Source: Clarkia xantiana subsp. parviflora (lineage: Eukaryota; Streptophyta; Magnoliopsida; Myrtales; Onagraceae). From it: a stretch of DNA of 64,000 nt. The notes below the pieces were generated by a model. That model was not told the DNA's origin. It did no database searches and worked only from the letters and a program-made list of their open reading frames with translations. Both the position numbers and the translations under genes were made by a program. Below are positions 33,753-45,040 of the stretch, piece by piece. Within the stretch, counting starts at the first letter, position 1, and the number at the start of each line of letters is the position of its first letter. The stretch lies in NCBI GenBank assembly GCA_036873135.1, contig JAPTYO010000059.1, positions 11,587,066-11,651,065 of the forward strand, read 5' to 3'.

Positions 33753-34543
33753 TGATGGATAAATGTCCAATTCGGGTTCGTGTGTACATTTCGGGCCTCG
33801 TAAACGTGTCGAAAATTACATCTCGGTTTAAAAACACCTCCCACGGTATCAAAACGGTCCCGGGTTGCGCGGCAATCCGGACCTCGCCGAATTGCCCAAA
33901 TTCGACGAGGTCCGGATTACCTTACGGGTATCGCGCGACTACCGTATCCGCGATTACCGTTGCGTGTAGAGAATTCAAGTTCGCACATTACCAATATGGA
34001 TGACGGTTACCGCATGATCTTGAACCGTCATCAAACCGCTCTAAAACCGGGTCCGGTCCCAAGAAAGCCTATAAATAGGAGGTCTTGGCCACCCATTTTC
34101 ACACATTCTCTCATTTGCCCAACTTTGGTATTTTGAGCTCTGACTTCTCTCTAGAAATTCTCTCTCTCTAGAAATTACCTTTTTGACCTTATAGTGACTT
34201 AAGCATCGGAGAGGGCTCCGCTAGCACCACCCCCCCCCCTCTCCGTGCTAGCATTGGTCCTTGGTGCAGGAGCTGGCGTATGAGACACAACCTTGCCGGG
34301 TCACAACCTTGCCGGGTCCCAACCTTGCCGGGTCACAACCTTGCCGGGTCCCAACCTTGCCGGGTCTTGCCGGGTCACAACCTTGCCGGGTCCCAGCCTT
34401 ACCGAGTCACAGCCATACCGTGACACAATCCTCATACGGGAGCGAGTCTGAACACTCGTTAGTGGCTCAACCTCCGACAGAAGGATCACAGCCCGCATCA
34501 CCACAGACGCATCCTCGCGACCTTGTTCAATCCGGACGCAACA
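33753..34543 (+). repeat. 5' LTR of element D
   Basis: 791 bp. The U3 inverted repeat is at 33874-33918 (two 20-nt arms, one mismatch, 5-nt loop) and TATAAATA at 34070-34077. Nested stem sequences around the poly-C tract are at 34208-34252. About six 16-bp CACAACCTTGCCGGGT units lie at 34288-34400, one of them truncated. Confidence 0.93.
34208..34252 (+). promoter_or_regulatory. Poly-C element with two competing stems in the RNA leader
   Basis: GGAGAGGG (34208-34215) can pair with CCCTCTCC (34237-34244). GCTAGCAC (34220-34227) can pair with GTGCTAGC (34245-34252). The stems interleave and probably exclude each other. The element lies about 140 bp after the TATA box in every LTR here. Confidence 0.55.
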
Positions 34544-34594
34544 TTGGCGCCGTCTGAGCGATTCGAATAAACATGCTACCGTACCGCAGAAATC

Positions 34595-37500
34595 ATGACG
34601 AGTGATCACAACCCTCCCGAAGAGGTGAAAAACCCAAGAAAAAGGCCTGGGCGCCCTAGAAAATCCCCAGAAACAAAATAGCAGGAGGCCAAGCTCCAGC
34701 TGGGAGCCAGTCGGGACCCTCCCACATCCCAAGAGCTACTTCCGTAGCTTCATCCATACCGACTGACAATGTGCCCAACGCACAGCACAGAGAGCCAAAG
34801 GACAAACATCACGCATATCCACCTGGTTTCGAACCAGAAACACACGAAGATGAATCCCAAATGCCGCAAGGCGAACAAAGAACAGGGGCAAACCCGATGC
34901 CCACCGTTACTCCAGCGATGATGGCTGCGCTGGAAGAGTTACTCGCATTCCGCGAGTCTCTAAAAAACCAAGGATACGCAGCTCAACCACCTCCAGCCAA
35001 CCAACAGCATGCTGCGCCAGCAAGAGAGATGTCGCAAGACACTACTCGCTACGGCAATCCTTTCCAGGGCAGGAACCAACACGCAAGATATGAACCTGCA
35101 CGGTCATACACTTCTTTCCAAGGAGCCCAACAATGGAGGAACGAAAGGCAGCCCCCATTCTACCACCCACAGCAGCCAACAAGAGATGATCCTTTTCAGG
35201 CCATAAGCAGGGATCAATCTGACAATGGTCAGCAAAATCCTTCAACAGGATATGCCGAACCGGTAAAAGGGTTTACCGCTGAGATGTTAGAAGAAATGGT
35301 GGAGAAAAAGATGAAGGAAGCAAAGATGAAGGGTATGCACGCTCTTGAAGAAAAGGCATCACATCCATTTGCTGACCACTAGATGGACAGTCGCGTCCCA
35401 GACGCACTGTATCGAATTGGAGGGGACCTCTACCGAGGAAAAGGAGACCCAGTTGAACACGTGCAAAAGCACGAGGCCTCTCTGCTAGGCAGAACGAAGA
35501 ACCCACACCATTTCGCAATGACGTTTGGACAGCAGCACACTGGTTCTTCTCACTGCCACGCGGAAGCGTTACTTCATGGGCGGACCTAAAGGCCAAATTT
35601 ATTCAGCGATACATGGGCGAACGCACATTGTTGAAGGGGGCAAATGCTCTGGACGACGTCCAGCAACAAAATGACGAGTCCCTTGCCGACTACTACGTCC
35701 GCTTCAATCAGAACATTTCTGACATTCAGGGGAACCTGACTGAAGGAGAAATCGTTCGAGCATTCATTCGAAACCTCGGACGAAGAGGCAATGCTCTAGC
35801 TGAAAAAATGGCAAAGCACCCAGCAGAATCCATGGAAGAATTAGCAGCAAGAGTCAAGGAATACATAGACCTTGAAAGATTCAGAAGCCAGAACAAGGCA
35901 AAAATTGCTGCAGCAAAGGCAAAAGATAATCCAAAGCAGAACCAACCAAAACCACACTCAAGTGGTCAACAAGGAAGACATTGGCAACCTCAGCCGAAAA
36001 GACCTTTCCAAAGGGATTTTCAGAAGCCAAAGGAAGTAAATCTTGCCGACTGCATCCCTCTGAATGCCCCGCTGTCTGTAATTTTGAAGGAAATGAAGGA
36101 CGCAAATATGTGGAAGGAGCCAAACAACTTCAGGAAAGGCCCATTGGGAAGAGACAAGGACAAGTGGTGTGAAAACCACGAAGTCTTCGGCCATGAGACC
36201 GATAGCTGCGTCAGTCTACGCTTTCGAATCAACAACTTCGTCCTCAAGGGCGAATTGAAGCAATTTGTTGATCAGGGCAACAACCCCTCAAGAAAGGCTC
36301 AACCAGAGTCGTCAAAAAGAGGAAACAAGGGAAAAGAGAAGGTCAATGACAACCCTCCGCCAGCCAAGCGAGGTGTAATCAACGTTATACACGGAGGGCC
36401 TGCCGCAGGAGGACAAATATCTAATGCTCGGGACATTTATGCATCCCAAGCAGCAACTCTGCCAAAGTACGGAAAGCGCAAGCAGCCTGAGCAAGAAGAC
36501 ACAGTCATCCAATTCTCCAGGGAAGACTTAAAGCATATCGTTTACCCCCACGATGATGCTTTAGTCATTACCATGGACATCGATGGGTACGATGTGAAAT
36601 GAATTCTTGTGGATGGTGGAAGTTCTGCTAACATTCTACATGTCAGAGTCCTGGAGCAACTAGGAAAATCTGTCAAGGACTTGTCCCCAGGAACCTTCTC
36701 TTTAGTCAGCTTCGCAGGAGCAGCTACACAACCCTTGGGTACAATCACACTTCCTGTCATCCTTGGCCAGGGGTGGAGAGCATTGCATATCAACGTCACT
36801 TTCGTAGTTGTAGAATCCCTCGGAGCCTACAACGGAATCTTGGGACGAACAACGATCAATCCCTATGTGATTGTGCCCTCCACCGTCCACCAAAAGATGA
36901 AGTTCCCAACAGAACATGGGATTGGGGAAGTGCTCGGCGATCAGATAACCGCAAGACGTTGTTACGTCAATGCCTTGAGAGCAAAGCACCAATACCATGT
37001 GGCCATGATAAATTCCTTCAAGAGGCAGAAAGTTGTTGATGAAAGAAAGAAGCAATTGATGGAACAAGCTGTTACAGTTTGGAACCAACAGGGAAGCATC
37101 CAGTTCTCACCATGGCACCAGATTTGGCTCGTTAAGCAGGGAGAAGACGAGCCAATCATGGAATACTTCATCAGATTTGCCTCTAACGCCTCAACCGCGA
37201 AAGCAACAAGAGAAGAAGTGATAAGCGTGTTCTATGCAAACATGAACGCCAAATCTTTCCTTCTCTTTGGACGAACTCATGGATGGCAAACAACAAAAAC
37301 CATGGCGGATCTAAAGGATAAGCTTGAAACAGCAGTCTTATGCGAGCAAGAACTGAGGTGGGGTACACCCCTCAATTGGGACAAAGGAGTTCGAGCAAAA
37401 ACGAACAACCAGGAAGACGCAAGCTGTGATATCGACAACATCTTCACACCGCTAAACACGGTGGCCGAAGACATTTACGTCAACCTGCTGGAAAACAAGC

Positions 37501-37697
37501 TCCCAAGTCCGCTTGTCCCGGAGACAGCTTTCTTGGGCAACAACATCAGAGAATGGTGCAATTACCATAAAACTTGGGGGCACAACACAAACATGTGTCC
37601 ACCATTAAACTGGGAAATTGAGGAATGCATCACCCTAGGTGCATTGAGGCGATTTGTTGCAACCAACTACGCGACATCGTCATTAAACCAGCCATGA
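34595..37697 (+). pseudogene. gag: Gag and protease of element D (interrupted)
   Basis: ATG at 34595 begins MTSDHN.... One base is lost near 34676 and TAG follows at 34679-34681. The frame resumes (34771-35382), breaks again between 35383 and 35612, and runs 35613-36602. This part includes the capsid-like segment (YMGERTLLKGAN..., DYYVRFNQNI) and a zinc knuckle WCENHEVFGHETDSC near 36165-36208. TGA at 36600-36602 replaces the Arg before the protease motif ILVDGGSS (Asp codon 36612). The frame then runs to 37697. After protease there is no polymerase. Instead a gag-like tail follows, with EYFIRFASNA and a second knuckle-like WCNYHKTWGHNTNMC, which the A protein shares. Gag packages RNA and protease matures it. 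This copy is not functional as it stands. Confidence 0.85.
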
Positions 37698-38539
37698 TGA
37701 AACGGGAGAAACAACTATCTTTTAGATTACTTTGCACATTCCTAGTACTTCTAGTATAATCAATGTAAATACACGCAAGTATCTAATAAAATCAATCTAC
37801 ATTTGTAGGTACACACCTATCTCTTGCACGATATTCTTTGGATTAAACGCGAAGCAACTAAACTACGCGCCTATTATCTACATCAATAATCCAAGAAATT
37901 ATGACACGTGCAAGCAAAATCTATCACGCGTTATGACAACGTTTATCTTCAACAACAATTCACCCATATGGATGACCACATAAAAAGACATCATCATAGA
38001 GTCAAACACTTGGAGTTAAGCCCAAGACACTTTCAAAACAACATATTGCAAATACACACAATGGATGATATTTGCATACTTACAACAACAAGGAGTTTAT
38101 TTCTCCATTCACAAATCAACATCTACATCAAGGAGGCGTTGGCAACACAAAGCAATGACACAGTGTTCACAAGCCAACTCATTAGACGCAAGGACAATTT
38201 GCGGATTATCTACAAAAAAGGAACTTATAGCAATTCTCTGCTCAAGATGACGACTATCCAAGAAGCTGTCATCTATAAGCAATACCTTGGATTAACACCA
38301 AGATCTACTATCAAAACGACGACTATTCACAGGCGTCAACCACAAGCAATATCTTGGATTAACACCGAGATCTACTATCAAAACGACGACTATTCACAGG
38401 CGTCAACCACAAGCAATATCTTGGATTAACACCAAAGCCTACCATCAAAATAACATATCAAGGATAGAGATAAATCCTCACGATCTTAGCCATTCCCTGG
38501 ATTCAGAACAGGATGGGCAAATACAATAACAGGGTTGAC
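37698..38539. repeat. AT-rich region with three 68-bp units (D)
   Basis: Units of the 68-bp repeat (CAAGCAATATCTTGG, CTACTATCAAAACGACG) lie at about 38240-38440. The rest is AT-rich and I see no gene in it. Confidence 0.7.
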
Positions 38540-39045
38540 CACCCTTTAGAGCGGATGTCCTCTGTTTAGACGACAATCCCATGGTACGAATTCCTTGTAT
38601 GGGTTCACTCTGCATAGCGGATGTCCTCTGTTTAGACGACAATCCCATGGTACGAATTCCTTGTATGGGTTCACTCTGCATAGCGGATGTCCTCTGTTTA
38701 GACGACAATCCCATGGTACGAATTCCTTGTATGGTTTCACTCTGCATAGCGGATGTCCTCTGTTTAGACGACAATCCCATGGTACGAATTCCTTGTATGG
38801 GTTCACTCTGCATAGCAGATGTCCTCTGTTTAGACGACAATCCCATGGTACGAATTCCTTGTATGGGTTCACTCTGCATAGCGGATGTCCTCTGTTTAGA
38901 CGATAATCCCATGGTACGAATTCCTTGTATGGGTTCACTCTACATAGCGGATGTCCTCTGTTTAGACGACAATCCCATGTTACGAATTCCTGGTATGGGT
39001 TCACCCTTTACAGCGGAGGTCCTCTTACTAGACGACAATGCCGTA
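38540..39045. repeat. 66-bp tandem repeat, seven to eight units (D)
   Basis: The unit contains GCGGATGTCCTCTGTTTAG, GGTACGAATTCCTTG and TATGGGTTCACTCTGCATA. Units are almost identical except for the outermost. The long frames across it result from the unit length. Confidence 0.9.
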
Positions 39046-39275
39046 CTACAGACTTTCAAAGCCGTGATGCGTGATTCCTGGACGCAGAAAACATGCATCA
39101 CAATTCATACTCTCAAAAAGTGCTACATGGTCCCTGGACGCAGGAATCATGTATCACAAATATTTCTGCCAAATATTTTGTCAAACACTTTATAAAATAT
39201 TTTATGTATCAAACACCTTGCCAAACATTTTATCAAACAAGAATTTCAAGGTTCAAAAAACACCTTTTCAAAAAC

Positions 39276-39417
39276 CCAAAAGTTTTTACGTATGCTTCCC
39301 CAACGCGGGTTGATACACGCTGGCAGGTGCGCACCCTGTTTAAAACTCATAAAATTTACAAGTAGAGTCTTGTACAACGTCGCCTTAGAGTGGAACTAAG
39401 AGACGGTATAAACTAGT
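39276..39417. other. Conserved non-coding block (copy in D)
   Basis: Reverse complement of 1293-1436, with very few differences from any of the other three copies. The stretch from 39418 to 39836 is the likely 3' untranslated part of the antisense gene. Confidence 0.75.
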
Positions 39418-39836
39418 ATCTTGCTCAAGCAAAGATAACACATTTCAAACATACTACTTGTTAAGTCGCTATACGCGAATCACTTGACAAGTTTCGACGA
39501 ATATAGTAACAAGGCATGCAGGAAGACGTACAACATGCACAGCGCATTATATAAACAATCCTGAATCAAAAGTGGCTATCGGTCACGATTGCGGGGACTA
39601 CGTTTACACTACTAGTCATCCACGTCCAGGAAACACAGTAAGCGATAACGGTATGAAATATTACTAACAAGTTATCATGCAAACTTCTGTGTATAAAACA
39701 GGTTCATACGACGAAGTTCAAAGCGAACAAGTCACAAGCAACAATCAAGCAACAACTCCAACAAGTTTCTAAACATAGAAGCCGGGGGGCAAACGAGCTC
39801 ATAAATGAGTTCAACATATCGAAAAGATGACACAAA

Positions 39837-42176
39837 TCAAAGCAGTCCATCATCCCTGACAAGGCTGGGCGGAACAGGCAAATGTTGCACACTAGTGCCG
39901 CCACCATCTTCTCCAAACAAAAATGCAAACTCAGATGTTGCAGTATCTAAGCGACGAAGCTCGGCAACTTGTCCAGCAGCAGACTCCGCATATGGCCCTA
40001 ACTTGTCAAAAGGAAAGCCAGGAGCAAGAATACTCACTCTACGAATAAAGTCCTCAGCAAACTCACTGAGCATAGGAGTGGCCTTCGCTATGGCAGCAGC
40101 AGTAACTGCACTATCAAATCCAGGGGTAGAAGGGAACTTGCTAAGTCCCTCTTCAATGCCAGCCTTCATCTCTGCCTCACGAACTTCCCGGTAGGCAACC
40201 TTGTGCTTGCTTGCGTTATCAGAAATTGCCTTCTCAATGGCGGCGTTCTCAGATTCAAGCTGAACAAGGCTGGCATGATAAGACTCATAAGGAGCATCAA
40301 AATCCGTCTTCTTCAATGAAAGACGGCGCACTTCATCCTTAGCTTCCTCAAGCTCCTTGGATAAAGCGGCAGCTTTGTCAGCAATGGCACGGTTCTCCTG
40401 AACAAGCTCTAACATGAAAGAGGCCATGTGTACCATGTCGGAAACAACCTGAAAACAAGGACACAATAAACATACATGTTCGGGAACAACGAACATAGCG
40501 AAGTGGAAAAAAGATACTCACTGGAGTGAATCCAGACAATGATCTCTCAACAAATGTTCGTGCCTCCTCATCACTCGAGGGTCGGACAACTCGATCACCA
40601 GGAGGAATAGATCGATGAAGAACACGCACGCCAACTTCAGGCATGCTCAGCTGAGAGTTCTTGGGAAAAGTAACATCTCCTGCCACGTACGGCATCCACT
40701 TTCCATCTGAAATATCACCATCCAAAGGACGAAGCAAATCCGCACGTCCGAGTGGCGGGATCGCTATATGTAAACCAAGCAGCGTTATACAAAAGCCAAA
40801 AATAAAGCATATAAAGGCACAGAATCAAGTGTCCAGCTTATACCAGAAAGAAGAGAACGTTCCACCTCGGACCGCTCCTTCGAGCGGGGGGCAGACGACG
40901 CATCCTCGCTACCGCCAACTCCCTTACCTTTATGGCAGGAAGGAGTAGGAACGGTCACAGTAGTCTTCGGACGCTTCGACCTGCTCGAAGAACGCGCCCC
41001 AATGGTGGACCGTTTGGAAGAGTCAGGAGCAGCGACAACGCGGTCAGTAACAAGCGCCGTACGACCTGCAAGTAGCATACAAAGTTACAACCCAAATGAG
41101 AAAATTATTCTCTCAAGAAAAGCTATCTACCTTTACCGCGTCCAGAAGCCACTGCTGATCCAGAAGCAAATGGGGGAATGATCCTCCCGCTAGAAGCAAT
41201 CTTGCGAGCGGCCGCCGTCTGCAAAGACGAGCTTTTTCCGTCAAACCAACCTACAGTGCAACATGGTAGAAAGTTATAAAAGTGATCAACATACCGAAGT
41301 TGCAGAAGGGAGCACATGGATCCCAGCATCAATCAATTCTTGATCGGATGCGCGCAATGAGCAAGTAAAGCTGCGCGATTGTTGACAACGATATATCTGC
41401 TTTATCACTTCTTTATCCGATGTGGAGAGTTCCCGAAAAGCAGGCGCGGGATCAAATTTCTGAACATACTCGGCATCCCAAGTCGTCCCCGCATTATGAA
41501 CAAAGAAGTAATGATGCCTCCAATGGTCGGCGGACCGATCCGCGGTAGCGACTAACCGATAACTAGGATCCCACTTGGCCTCCCCAAGACCAAGTTCCTC
41601 AAAACCATCGCCCTGCAAGTTCGGCCAACGAACTTTCACACCGCATAATCCAGCTGAGTCTGAACTCTTAAGCTGATAGAAACAGCGAAAGAGAGTGCGA
41701 GAATAACGCCAGGATTGTTTGTGAAGCAACACTCTAAAACAAGTCCATACTCTAATCCCGTTGGGGGCAAGATCCAAAGGAGAAATCCCATATCCGCTAC
41801 AGAGATCAACCAAGTCGGAGCAATAGGGAAACCGCAAACCCTCCCTAACATGTGATGTGTACACGACGGATAAATCTACGGGAGGAGGAGTAGCATCTCC
41901 TAGACTGCTATCAGGAAGTACCTCAAAGGGGTAAAAAGCCTCGGTACAAGCATCGAGTCCGGAAGCACTCGCGTACAAGGCAAACAGGGATCTATCCAAG
42001 CGGTTAGTATAATACCTAACCAACGCCTCAGTCTCTCCAGCGGGAGGTACCCCGAAAACTGTCCCCTCATCAGTATCTAAAACTCTATCTGCCGGCAAAG
42101 CCGGGCCTACTTCCAAGTCATCCTCTATATCGGAATTAAAGGGAGTCTGCGATAAAGGAGTGGTGAACTTACTCAT
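39837..42176 (-). CDS. Five-exon antisense gene of element D (most complete copy)
   Basis: ATG at 42176 (MSKFTTPLSQ...). The exons I infer on minus are about 42176-41295, 41250-41131, 41065-40844, 40763-40522 (242 nt) and 40448-39837. Introns 2 to 4 have GT-AG ends and matching phases. The first junction is uncertain, since the gap is only 44 nt and the GTATGT donor does not fit the phase. Exon 1 encodes about 290 residues with LRFPYCSDLVDLCSGYGIS, LAPNGIRVWTCFRVL and a HWRHHYFFV segment. From memory this resembles the domain listed as putative gypsy-type transposon (Transposase_28) in plant databases. The later exons give WFDGKSSSLQTAAARK, a basic linker, VTFPKNSQLSMPEVGVRVL and a long coiled-coil-like region. 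It may act in the nucleus on the element or host, but nothing here proves a role. An alternative is a captured host gene. Confidence 0.7.
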
Positions 42177-42244
42177 TGTATCACCGCGATCAAAGGGAAG
42201 GAAACTCCGTAAGAAATTGCTACAATCCCACAACCTGCAAGAAG

Positions 42245-42735
42245 CAATCAACATCAATGCGCGTATCAAAGTTAACGCGTGTATCAACATCAATGCGCGT
42301 ATCAAGTTTAACGCGCATATCAACATCAATGCGCGTATCAAAGTTAACGCGCGTATCAACATCAATGCGCGTATCAAGGTTAACGCGCATATCAACATCA
42401 ACGCGCGTATCAACATCAATGTGCGTATCAAGGTTAACGCGCATATCAACATCAATGTGCGTATCAAGTTTAACGCGCGTATCAACATCAATGCGCGTAT
42501 CAAAGTTAACGCGCGTATCAACATCAATGCGCGTGTCATGGTTAACGCGCGTATCAACATCAACGCGCGTATCAAAGTTAACGTGCGTATCAACATCAAT
42601 GCGCGTATCAAGGTTAACGCGCGTATCAACATCAATGCGCGTATCAAAGTTAACGCGCATATCAACATCAATGCGCGTATCAAAAGTCAACGCATGTATC
42701 AAAAGTCAACGCGCGTATCAAAAAGTCAACGCACA
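42245..42735. repeat. 18/36-bp tandem repeat array (D)
   Basis: About thirteen 36-bp units like those in C (GCGCGTATCAACATCAAT alternating with GCGCGTATCAAAGTTAAC variants) lie directly upstream of the antisense gene start. Frames through it are not genes. Confidence 0.95.
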
Positions 42736-42900
42736 TGACCAAGTTTCACACGCATAGTGAAATTGGTACGTACCATGGAAGGGACTAGCATCCTAAGGGG
42801 CTATCATGCAAACGGGGGATTAACACGATAAACCGTAAGAATCGGATACGGCAACGCTTAAGGAAATTTTTTCTCTAAGGCATCAAGACGACAAGTGACT

Positions 42901-43095
42901 ATGTCCAAAGTTATTGGGCAATCCCCGTCAACCAAAAACTCGCCAAGAAGGAAAATCATGCATTTCAACCAAAAAAGCTTCTACACGAAGATACGAGGAA
43001 TTCTATATCAAATACCCATGGAAATGGAAAATCGCCTAAATTATGGACAAACGGCGATAATGATGGCAATCAATCAGCAATTACTCGACGTATAA
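42901..43095 (+). CDS. Small sense-strand reading frame near the 3' end of D (hypothetical)
   Basis: 64 codons, MSKVIGQSPS to NQQLLDV. It shares RGIL..Q, ENRL and NQQ..D segments with the small frame of B (7348-7112). The family is unknown. It is followed by non-coding sequence and the GC-rich segment at 43255-43420. Confidence 0.4.
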   Translation: MSKVIGQSPSTKNSPRRKIMHFNQKSFYTKIRGILYQIPMEMENRLNYGQTAIMMAINQQLLDV

Positions 43096-43254
43096 GCCTC
43101 AGCAAGCAGTCCCACATGTCGACAACGAAAAATGACTTAAACAAGCAACAACACGGTGACATCGACATTCAAGTCGAAGCTGTCCTAAGAATTCGAGTTT
43201 CCAAAGTACCTCAAAACGTGACGAAAGGTATTCCAATGGACTCCCCTCGTTGAG

Positions 43255-43420
43255 ACGATTCCGGAAAGGTAAGGACCGAAACGAGGCGAGGCCGGGAAGG
43301 CGGCGCGTGGGCCACACGCTCCGGTGAAGCAACTCCACTCGCGGCGGCGCGTGAGGGCGCGTGCGGGGTCCTCTGGCGGCTCCGAAGGTGGCGCTGAAAT
43401 CCTTGAGACGAACCGAGTCG
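43255..43420. other. GC-rich conserved segment (copy in D)
   Basis: Same segment as in B and C. It is longer at its left end than in C, which lacks about 33 bp including GACGATTCCGGAAAGG. The stretch from 43421 to 44152 is AT-rich non-coding DNA. Confidence 0.5.
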
Positions 43421-44161
43421 AATGATGGTGTCAACTTCCAAAAACAAGCCAAAAATTAGACTCGAAACTGTCAAAACGTATCTAGGCTCCACGACGGCAA
43501 AGAAATTTTGCACACAAAAGCAATTTCGGGAAAGGGTGAATGAATTACCTGCAAAGGGAGTGGAATGGTGAACTTCCAAGGTGCTGGAAGGATAAATGGG
43601 GATGTGTGTATTTACTAATCCCAAAGAGATGCTTTATGGATAAGGATCAAAGGATTAGTTTGCCTACACTCAAGACTAAACCCCTACGGTATACTCTACC
43701 CTCTCTCCTTAAAATATCTACTCCTATGCATGTCTTAACATTGCACATATCAAATCCATTACTATACACGTATGTTGCAATCACATGATTCATGATTCGG
43801 TAATCACTTAGTCATTTTAGAAACGTACGGTTTCTATTTCTTGCATTGCGTAATTACAATCTTGCCATGACTATTACTTATGTACGCATGTGGATAGATA
43901 CATGTTCGCATAGCGCATTACCGTTTGCTCATGCCTCCGACGATAGTCATATTCGCGCATATACATTTCCTATTGCACTAACCATGTTGGTAGGAAACAA
44001 AGCCATTCGGCCGAAAAATCAAGCGACGGACGAAATCAAGATGCTTGCGTCCGACCAACGATCAAAACCGAAAGGTTAGCGTCAAACTCAAATTGGACAA
44101 ATATCCTAACTTAAAATAGAGTCAAGACAGGTTCTAAACCGTTACTTAACTCGGGGGCAAG

Positions 44162-45040
44162 TGATGGATAAATGTCCAATTCGGGTTCGTGTGTACATTT
44201 CGGGCCTCGTAAACGTGTCGAAAATTACATCTCGGTTTAAAAACACTTCCCACGGTATCAAAACGGTCCGGAAGCGCCTTTAAGCGCGTCCGGGTTGCGC
44301 GGCAATCCGGACCTCGCCGAATTGCCCAAATTCGACGAGGTCCGGATTACCTTACGGGTATCGCGCGACTACCGTATCCGCGATTACCGTTGCGTGTAGA
44401 GAAGTCAAGTTCGCACATTACCAATATGGATGACGGTTACCGCATGATCTTGAACCGTCATCAAACCGCTCTAAAACCGGGTCCGGTCCCAAGAAAGCCT
44501 ATAAATAGGAGGTCTTGGCCACCCATTTTCACACATTCTCTCATTTGCCCAACTTTGGTATTTTGAGCTCGGACTTCTCTCTAGAAATTCTCTCTCTCTA
44601 GAAATTACCTTTTTGACCTTATAGTGACTTAAGCATCGGAGAGGGCTCCGCTAGCACCACCCCCCCTCTCCGTGCTAGCATTGGTCCTTGGTGCAGGAGC
44701 TGGCGTAGGAGACACAACCTTGCCGGGTCACAACCTTGCCGGGTCCCAACCTTGCCGGGTCACAACCTTGCCGGGTCACAACCTTGCCGGGTCCCAACCT
44801 TGCCAGGTCACAACCTTGCCGGGTCACAACCTTGCCGGGTCACAACCTTGCCGGGTCACAACCTTGCTGGGTCACAACCTTGCCGGGTCCCAGCCTTACC
44901 GAGTCACAGCCATACCGTGACACAATCCTCATACGGGAGCAAGTCTGAACACTCGTTAGTGGCTCAACCTCCAACAGAAGGATCACAGCCCGCACCACCA
45001 CAGACGCATCCTCGCGACCTTGTTCAATCCGGACGCAACA
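44162..45040 (+). repeat. 3' LTR of element D
   Basis: 879 bp, with twelve 16-bp GGGTCACAACCTTGCC units against about six in the 5' LTR. A segment near 44265-44290 that the 5' LTR has lost is kept here. Apart from these length changes the LTRs are very similar. Confidence 0.93.

Larger units (their letters stand above)
33753..45040 (+). mobile_element. Element D: gag-type Tat-like LTR retrotransposon inserted in the tRNA array
   Basis: This is a complete element of 11.3 kb with 5' LTR 33753-34543 and 3' LTR 44162-45040. GTAGT is duplicated at 33748-33752 and 45041-45045. It holds the primer-binding site (34544 on), gag and protease remains (34595-37697), 68- and 66-bp repeats, the conserved block, the antisense gene (minus, 42176-39837), the 18/36-bp array, a small sense frame and the polypurine tract 44153-44161. 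No reverse transcriptase, RNase H or integrase is present, so it would need enzymes from elsewhere. Confidence 0.95.

Noticed and set aside
34208..34252. H-type pseudoknot at the poly-C element
   Set aside because: The stems interleave, but no bases separate the two 3' strands, so the loop cannot span an 8-bp stem. Alternative hairpins are more likely.
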